In this document: positions 60,068 through 64,000 of the stretch, piece by piece
Layout of the letters: each line of letters opens with the position of its first letter
How positions within the stretch are numbered: position 1 is the first letter of the stretch
Source: Brevundimonas sp.
GTDB lineage: Bacteria; Pseudomonadota; Alphaproteobacteria; Caulobacterales; Caulobacteraceae
Assembly: GCF_030682035.1 (NCBI RefSeq)
Contig: NZ_JAUXQZ010000025.1
Coordinates: forward strand, 62,001 to 126,000
Length of the DNA stretch: 64,000 nucleotides
Direction: 5' to 3'
Program-made: the position numbers and the translations under genes
Notes under the pieces: model-generated
What the model saw: only the letters and a program-made list of their open reading frames with translations
The model's database searches: none
Told to the model about the DNA's origin: nothing

Positions 60068-60450
60068 TGCCGAACGTCGGTGACGTAATCGCGGCGGTGA
60101 CCAAGAATGTCATCGGTAAGGAGGCCGCTCTCAAGCACCACTTCTGCGTCTGCGATCAGACCCATCAGTACCTCTACGTTTGCAGTCGCCAGTACACGGA
60201 CGACTTTCCCCTCGATCTTGAAGACTGTCCGGGCTTGGACCTTGAAACGAGTTATGTCTCGCTCTCACGGGTCCTGTTCTGCCCCTCATTCAAAAGCCCT
60301 GCGCTCACCTGCCACGTCAGCTCGGCCTACCTGAAAGCGCTCTTTGACCACGTGACGACATCGAAGGTCATGAGCCCCAGAGACAAGACAAAGATTATCG
60401 TTGGCCTCGCGCCTCACCTTCCGAAACCTCCTCGTGAGAAGGTTTGGTAA
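60067..60450 (+). CDS. Unknown protein coupled to the Panacea gene, candidate toxin
   Basis: 127 residues from GTG 60067, which overlaps the TAG of the previous gene by one base. The protein begins PNVGDVIAAVTKNVIG and continues EAALKHHFCVCDQTHQYLYV, ETSYVSLSRVLFCPSF and TSKVMSPRDKTKIIVGL. The opening GDVI and the beta-rich pattern with SYVSLSRVLF recall MazF/PemK-like SH3 toxins, but the match is weak and I do not assign the family. Five Cys are present in a small protein. Its position makes it the probable toxin partner. Confidence 0.7.
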   Translation: MPNVGDVIAAVTKNVIGKEAALKHHFCVCDQTHQYLYVCSRQYTDDFPLDLEDCPGLDLETSYVSLSRVLFCPSFKSPALTCHVSSAYLKALFDHVTTSKVMSPRDKTKIIVGLAPHLPKPPREKVW

Positions 60451-60559
60451 AAGCGCTCCGCTCTGTCGCAGGCTTGGATGTCATCGAGCTTGGACGGATT
60501 GTCCAACGTCAAGCCGTTCATTCCGACAGGCCCGGGTTCTCCACCAGTCAAACTCAGCG

Positions 60560-61651
60560 ATGGAACCCGCCGCCCGACCGGCGCAGTCTCCCCCGATGAT
60601 TCCCGTCCGCCACCCCGGCGTCCTGTCCCTGATCCCCGGTCTGGTCGCCTGTGGGGCGGTCGCCCTGGCGGCGGTCGCCGTCCAGGCGCTGGAGCTGCGG
60701 CTGTTCGGGCGGGGCTGGATCGACGCCATCGTCCTGGCCATCCTGATCGGCGCCGCGATCCGCGGCGTCTGGACCCCGCCCGCCGCCCTGCGTCCCGGCG
60801 TCGAGTTCAGCGCCCGCACCCTGCTCGAGATCGCCGTGGTGCTGCTGGGCGCCTCGGTCAGCGCCGCGACGGTGATCGCCATCGGCCCCGGCCTGCTGGC
60901 GGGCACTGCGGTGGTCGTCGTCCTCGCGCTGGCCGTCAGCTACGGGATCGGGCGGCTGCTGCGCCTGCCGCACCGGATGGCGGTGCTGATCGCCTGCGGC
61001 AACGCCATCTGCGGCAACTCCGCAATAGCCGCCGTCGCCCCGGTGATCGACGCCGACGCGGAAGACGTCTCCGCCGCCATCGCCTTCACCGCCGTGCTGG
61101 GCGTGGCTGTCGTGTTGCTGCTGCCGCTGCTCGGCGCGGCGCTGCAGATGACCGGCGTGCGCTACGGCGTGCTGGCGGGCCTGACCGTCTACGCCGTGCC
61201 CCAGGTGCTGGCCGCGACCATGCCCGTGGGCGCGGTGGCGACCCAGGCCGGGACGCTGATCAAGCTTGTGCGCGTGCTGGTGCTGGGGCCGGTCTGCCTG
61301 TTTCTGGCCGTCGCGACCGCGCTGGGCCGCCGGTCGGACGCCATGCCCTCCGGGACCGCCGCCGCACCCGCCCGCCGGATACCGGTTGGGCAGCTGGTCC
61401 CATGGTTCATCATCGGCTTCCTGCTGATGATGGTCGCCCGCTCGTTGGACCTGATTCCGGCCATCGCCCTGCCCGTTATGGCCGATCTCGCCAAGGCCCT
61501 GACCATTCTGTCGATGGCCGCCCTGGGGCTGAGCACGGACGCCCGGGCGGTGGCCCGGTCAGGTGTGCGCATCGCCTCGGTGGTGATCCTGTCACTGCTG
61601 GCGCTGGCGGGCCTGGCGCTCGGCCTGATCTTTCTGCTGGCGCTGGCCTGA
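60560..61651 (+). CDS. YeiH/UPF0324 family putative sulfate exporter
   Basis: 363 residues from ATG 60560, or 351 from ATG 60596; neither has a clear binding site. Ten helices are predicted. Family motifs are ELRLFGRGWIDAIVLAILIG, EIAVVLLGASVSAATVIAIG, IACGNAICGNSAIAAVAPVI and GVLAGLTVYAVPQVLAATMP. YeiH members are inner-membrane proteins with a suggested anion or sulfonate export role that is poorly tested. It follows the Panacea pair but belongs to the chromosomal base composition. Confidence 0.9.
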   Translation: MEPAARPAQSPPMIPVRHPGVLSLIPGLVACGAVALAAVAVQALELRLFGRGWIDAIVLAILIGAAIRGVWTPPAALRPGVEFSARTLLEIAVVLLGASVSAATVIAIGPGLLAGTAVVVVLALAVSYGIGRLLRLPHRMAVLIACGNAICGNSAIAAVAPVIDADAEDVSAAIAFTAVLGVAVVLLLPLLGAALQMTGVRYGVLAGLTVYAVPQVLAATMPVGAVATQAGTLIKLVRVLVLGPVCLFLAVATALGRRSDAMPSGTAAAPARRIPVGQLVPWFIIGFLLMMVARSLDLIPAIALPVMADLAKALTILSMAALGLSTDARAVARSGVRIASVVILSLLALAGLALGLIFLLALA

Positions 61652-61658
61652 CAGGGGC

Positions 61659-63158
61659 TCAGAGCTCCTGATTATAGGCCCCGATCTCGGGATAATTGGC
61701 CAACCGCGGCTTCACCTCTTCGCTGAACAGGGCGCGCATGTCGGCGTCGGAGCGCATGCTCTCGACCACCACGACCAACTCCGGCTTGTTGGAAGAGGCC
61801 CGCACCAGCACCCAGGACCCGTCCTCCAGATGCACCCGCACGCCGTTGACGGTGATCGCCTCGACGATCTTGCGCCCCAGGATCGAGCCGCCGGCGTCCG
61901 CCAGCGCCTGATACTCGGCCACAATCCGCTCCAGTACGCCGTACTTCAGCTCGTCGTCGCAATGCGGCGACATGGTCATGGACGTCCAGGCGTCGGGCAG
62001 GGCGGCCTTGAGCTGAGACAGCTTTTTCCCGGGATTGCGGTCCAGCATGGCCAGCACGGCGCCGGCGGCGACGATGCCGTCGTCATACCCCCGGCCCAGC
62101 GGCGCATTGAAGAAGAAATGCCCCGACTTCTCGAACCCGGCCAGGGCGCCCAGTTCGGCGGTCTTGCGCTTGATATAGCTGTGGCCGGTCTTCCAGTAGA
62201 CCACGTCCGCGCCGTTCGACTTCAGCACGGCGTCGGTCTTGTACAGGCCGGTCGATTTCACATCGACGACAAAGGTGGCGTTCGGGTGCAGGGCCGACAG
62301 GTCGCGGCCCAGCATCAGGCCGATCTTGTCGGCGTAGATTTCCTCGCCCGTGTCATCGACCACGCCGCAGCGGTCGCCGTCGCCGTCGAAGCCCAGGGCC
62401 AGGTCGGCGCCCGTTTCTCGCACCCGGGCCGCCATCTGCATCAGCATGGCGTGGTCCTCGGGGTTTGGATTGTATTTGGGGAAGGTCCAGTCCAGGTCCG
62501 TGTCCATCTCGATGACCTCGGCCCCCATCCGGCGCAAGGCTTCCGGGGCGAAGGCCCCGGCGGTGCCGTTGCCGCAGGCGGCGACCACCTTGATCGGCCG
62601 GGTCAGCTTCACCTTCGCCGTGATCTCTTCCAGATAGCGTTCGCGAAAGCCCTCGACCCGCGTCAGCGCCCCGCCCGGACGGTTCACGCCCTCGCCGTTG
62701 AGAACGATCTCCTTCAACCGCCCGATCTCGTCGGGGCCGAAGGTCAGGGGCGGGTTGGCCCCCATCTTCACCCCGGTCCAGCCGTTCTCGTTGTGGCTGG
62801 CCGTGACCATGGCCACGCACGGCGCGTCCAGCGCGAACTGGGCGAAATAGGCCGTCGGCGACAGGGCCAGGCCGATATCCAGCACCTCCATCCCGCCTTC
62901 CAGCAGGCCGAGGATCAGCGCCTGTTTCACGCTCAGCGAATAGGAGCGGAAGTCATGACCCACCACGATCCGGGGCCGCTGCCCGATCTCGTGCACATAG
63001 GTGGCCAGCCCCAGCCCCAGCGCCTGGATGCCCAGCAGATTGATCTCCTTCTCCAGAATCCAGCGCGCGTCGTATTCGCGGAACCCCGTCGCCTTGACCA
63101 GCGGAATGGTCTCGTAGTCGGCGGTGTTGGGTCGCAGGTCAGAGCGGGGCTTTTGCAT
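61659..63158 (-). CDS. Phosphomannomutase/phosphoglucomutase
   Basis: 499 residues from ATG 63158. The phosphoserine loop is AMVTASHNENGWTGVKMG, the metal loop GFDGDGDRCGVVDD and the sugar loop GFEKSGHFFFNAP. The C-terminal phosphate-binding RASSNKPELVVVVES is complete. The enzyme supplies glucose-1-phosphate or mannose-1-phosphate for GalU and for GDP-mannose. The family does not show by eye whether it prefers mannose or glucose. Convergent with the YeiH gene. Confidence 0.95.
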   Translation of the reverse strand: MQKPRSDLRPNTADYETIPLVKATGFREYDARWILEKEINLLGIQALGLGLATYVHEIGQRPRIVVGHDFRSYSLSVKQALILGLLEGGMEVLDIGLALSPTAYFAQFALDAPCVAMVTASHNENGWTGVKMGANPPLTFGPDEIGRLKEIVLNGEGVNRPGGALTRVEGFRERYLEEITAKVKLTRPIKVVAACGNGTAGAFAPEALRRMGAEVIEMDTDLDWTFPKYNPNPEDHAMLMQMAARVRETGADLALGFDGDGDRCGVVDDTGEEIYADKIGLMLGRDLSALHPNATFVVDVKSTGLYKTDAVLKSNGADVVYWKTGHSYIKRKTAELGALAGFEKSGHFFFNAPLGRGYDDGIVAAGAVLAMLDRNPGKKLSQLKAALPDAWTSMTMSPHCDDELKYGVLERIVAEYQALADAGGSILGRKIVEAITVNGVRVHLEDGSWVLVRASSNKPELVVVVESMRSDADMRALFSEEVKPRLANYPEIGAYNQEL

Positions 63159-63315
63159 CGGGAGCCTTTTAGGGGAGACGGGGTGCAGCGTGGCTATAGG
63201 GCGCCGGACCCCGCGCGGACAACAACGCCCGGCGGCCGGCAAGGCTGCGACGCCCTGCTCGTCTTGACCCGCGCCGCCGCCGGTCCTACCCCCCACAGAC
63301 TGCCCGGAGACCTGA

Positions 63316-64000
63316 ATGCCCCGCCTGATCCTGCTGCGCCACGGCCAGAGCCAGTGGAACCTGGACAACCGCTTCACCGGCTGGGTCGACGTCGACCTGA
63401 CCGCCGAGGGCGAGGCCCAGGCGCGACGCGCCGGCGAACAGATCGCCGCGGCCGGTTTCCGGCCCTCCGTCATGTTCACCTCGGTGCTCAAGCGTGCGAC
63501 CCGGACGGGCGCGCTCGCCCTCGACTCCGCCGGGCTGCGGGATGTGCCGGTGATCAATGACTGGCGGCTGAACGAGCGCCACTACGGCGGCCTGACCGGC
63601 CTGAACAAGGCCGAGACGACAGCGCAGCACGGCGAGGACCAGGTCCGCATCTGGCGGCGAAGCTATGACATCCCACCCCCGCCGCTGGCGCCGGGCGGCG
63701 AATGGGATTTCGCCGCCGACCCCCGCTACGCCGGCCAGACCATCCCCACTGCCGAAAGCCTCAAGACCACGCTGGACCGGGTCCTTCCCTATTGGGACGA
63801 AGCCATCGCTCCGCGCTTGAAGGCCGGCGAGGATGTGTTGATCGCCGCTCACGGCAATTCCTTGCGCGCCATCGTCAAACATCTGTTCGGCGTCCCGGAC
63901 GACCGGATCGTCGACGTCGAGGTCCCGACGGGCAATCCGCTGGAGATCGACCTCGACGCCGGACTGCGGCCTATTGCGGCCCGCTATCTGGACCCTTCGC
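63316..64000 (+). CDS. gpmA: 2,3-bisphosphoglycerate-dependent phosphoglycerate mutase, cut by window end
   Basis: 228 codons are present; the 3' end is missing. The catalytic loop is LILLRHGQSQWNLDNRFTGW with phospho-acceptor His9, then RLNERHYGGLTGLNK, and the second His in LIAAHGNSLRAIVKHLFG. Glycolytic interconversion of 3- and 2-phosphoglycerate. Alphaproteobacterial GpmA has about 230-240 residues, so only a few codons are missing. It is divergent from the mutase gene. Confidence 0.95.
   Translation, partial: MPRLILLRHGQSQWNLDNRFTGWVDVDLTAEGEAQARRAGEQIAAAGFRPSVMFTSVLKRATRTGALALDSAGLRDVPVINDWRLNERHYGGLTGLNKAETTAQHGEDQVRIWRRSYDIPPPPLAPGGEWDFAADPRYAGQTIPTAESLKTTLDRVLPYWDEAIAPRLKAGEDVLIAAHGNSLRAIVKHLFGVPDDRIVDVEVPTGNPLEIDLDAGLRPIAARYLDPS

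Noticed and set aside
61830..63560. Long open frame on the plus strand opposite the phosphomannomutase gene
   Set aside because: Antisense to a certain gene and it runs on into gpmA in another frame.

Overview
The window is high-GC DNA with dense, short-spaced genes on both strands. It looks like the chromosome of an alphaproteobacterium of the order Caulobacterales, most like Brevundimonas. This is judged from protein content: an alphaproteobacterial UvrB with an N-terminal extension, CarD, DUF2794, an EipA-type DUF1134 protein, a UDP-sulfoquinovose synthase-like enzyme (Brevundimonas lipids include sulfoquinovosyl diacylglycerol) and an extensin-like protein. No rRNA or tRNA gene, CRISPR array or intact insertion sequence was seen.

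Layout. 0-8 kb: crotonase, small envelope proteins, a retropepsin-like protease, Ogt and uvrB. 8-12 kb: an accessory block with three lipoprotein genes (two of them convergent paralogues) and a compact restriction-modification operon (BglII-like nuclease plus MT-A70 methylase) that carries an AGATCT palindrome just upstream. 12-25 kb: housekeeping and repair genes (cspA, ppk2, gluQRS, alkA-like, TRIC channel, HNH, transglutaminase, M1 peptidase, rpmB, carD), interrupted by an AT-richer higBA toxin-antitoxin pair. 25.4-34.8 kb: a copper-resistance island bounded by two decayed transposases (IS481-type and IS5-type). 35-44 kb: a two-component system with a DegP-like protease, DUF2794, a Bax-inhibitor-1 protein, thpR, a GNAT enzyme, an SQD1-like enzyme and an epimerase. 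43.8-53 kb: EipA-like protein, then pheT, pheS, rplT, rpmI, a peptidase, an MFS transporter and infC, all on the minus strand. 53-64 kb: envelope-sugar genes (GT9, galU, glmS, glmM, pgm/manB, gpmA), with an AT-richer Panacea-domain gene pair and a YeiH-type exporter between them.

How the genes work together. The copper island combines CopA, CopB and CopC with small Met/His-rich accessory proteins. Next to them is a three-gene cassette with the layout of the Cnr system (short membrane protein, periplasmic metal sensor, ECF sigma factor), which probably controls the island. CopB has an unusual run of ten HDMS-type metal-binding repeats. GlmS, GlmM, GalU and Pgm supply UDP-GlcNAc and UDP-glucose precursors for envelope polysaccharide, and the GT9 enzyme uses sugars of this kind.

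The most interesting unexplained structure is a family of small intergenic repeats (39.5, 43.8, 48.58 and 48.88 kb). Both the outer and the inner stems covary while a CAAG box stays fixed, so selection appears to act on the fold. Other leads are an 80-bp repeat that extends a reading frame, a duplicated uvrB tail, a probable ATT start codon for infC, twin operators over a near-leaderless higBA promoter, and a Panacea antitoxin with an unrecognised partner.
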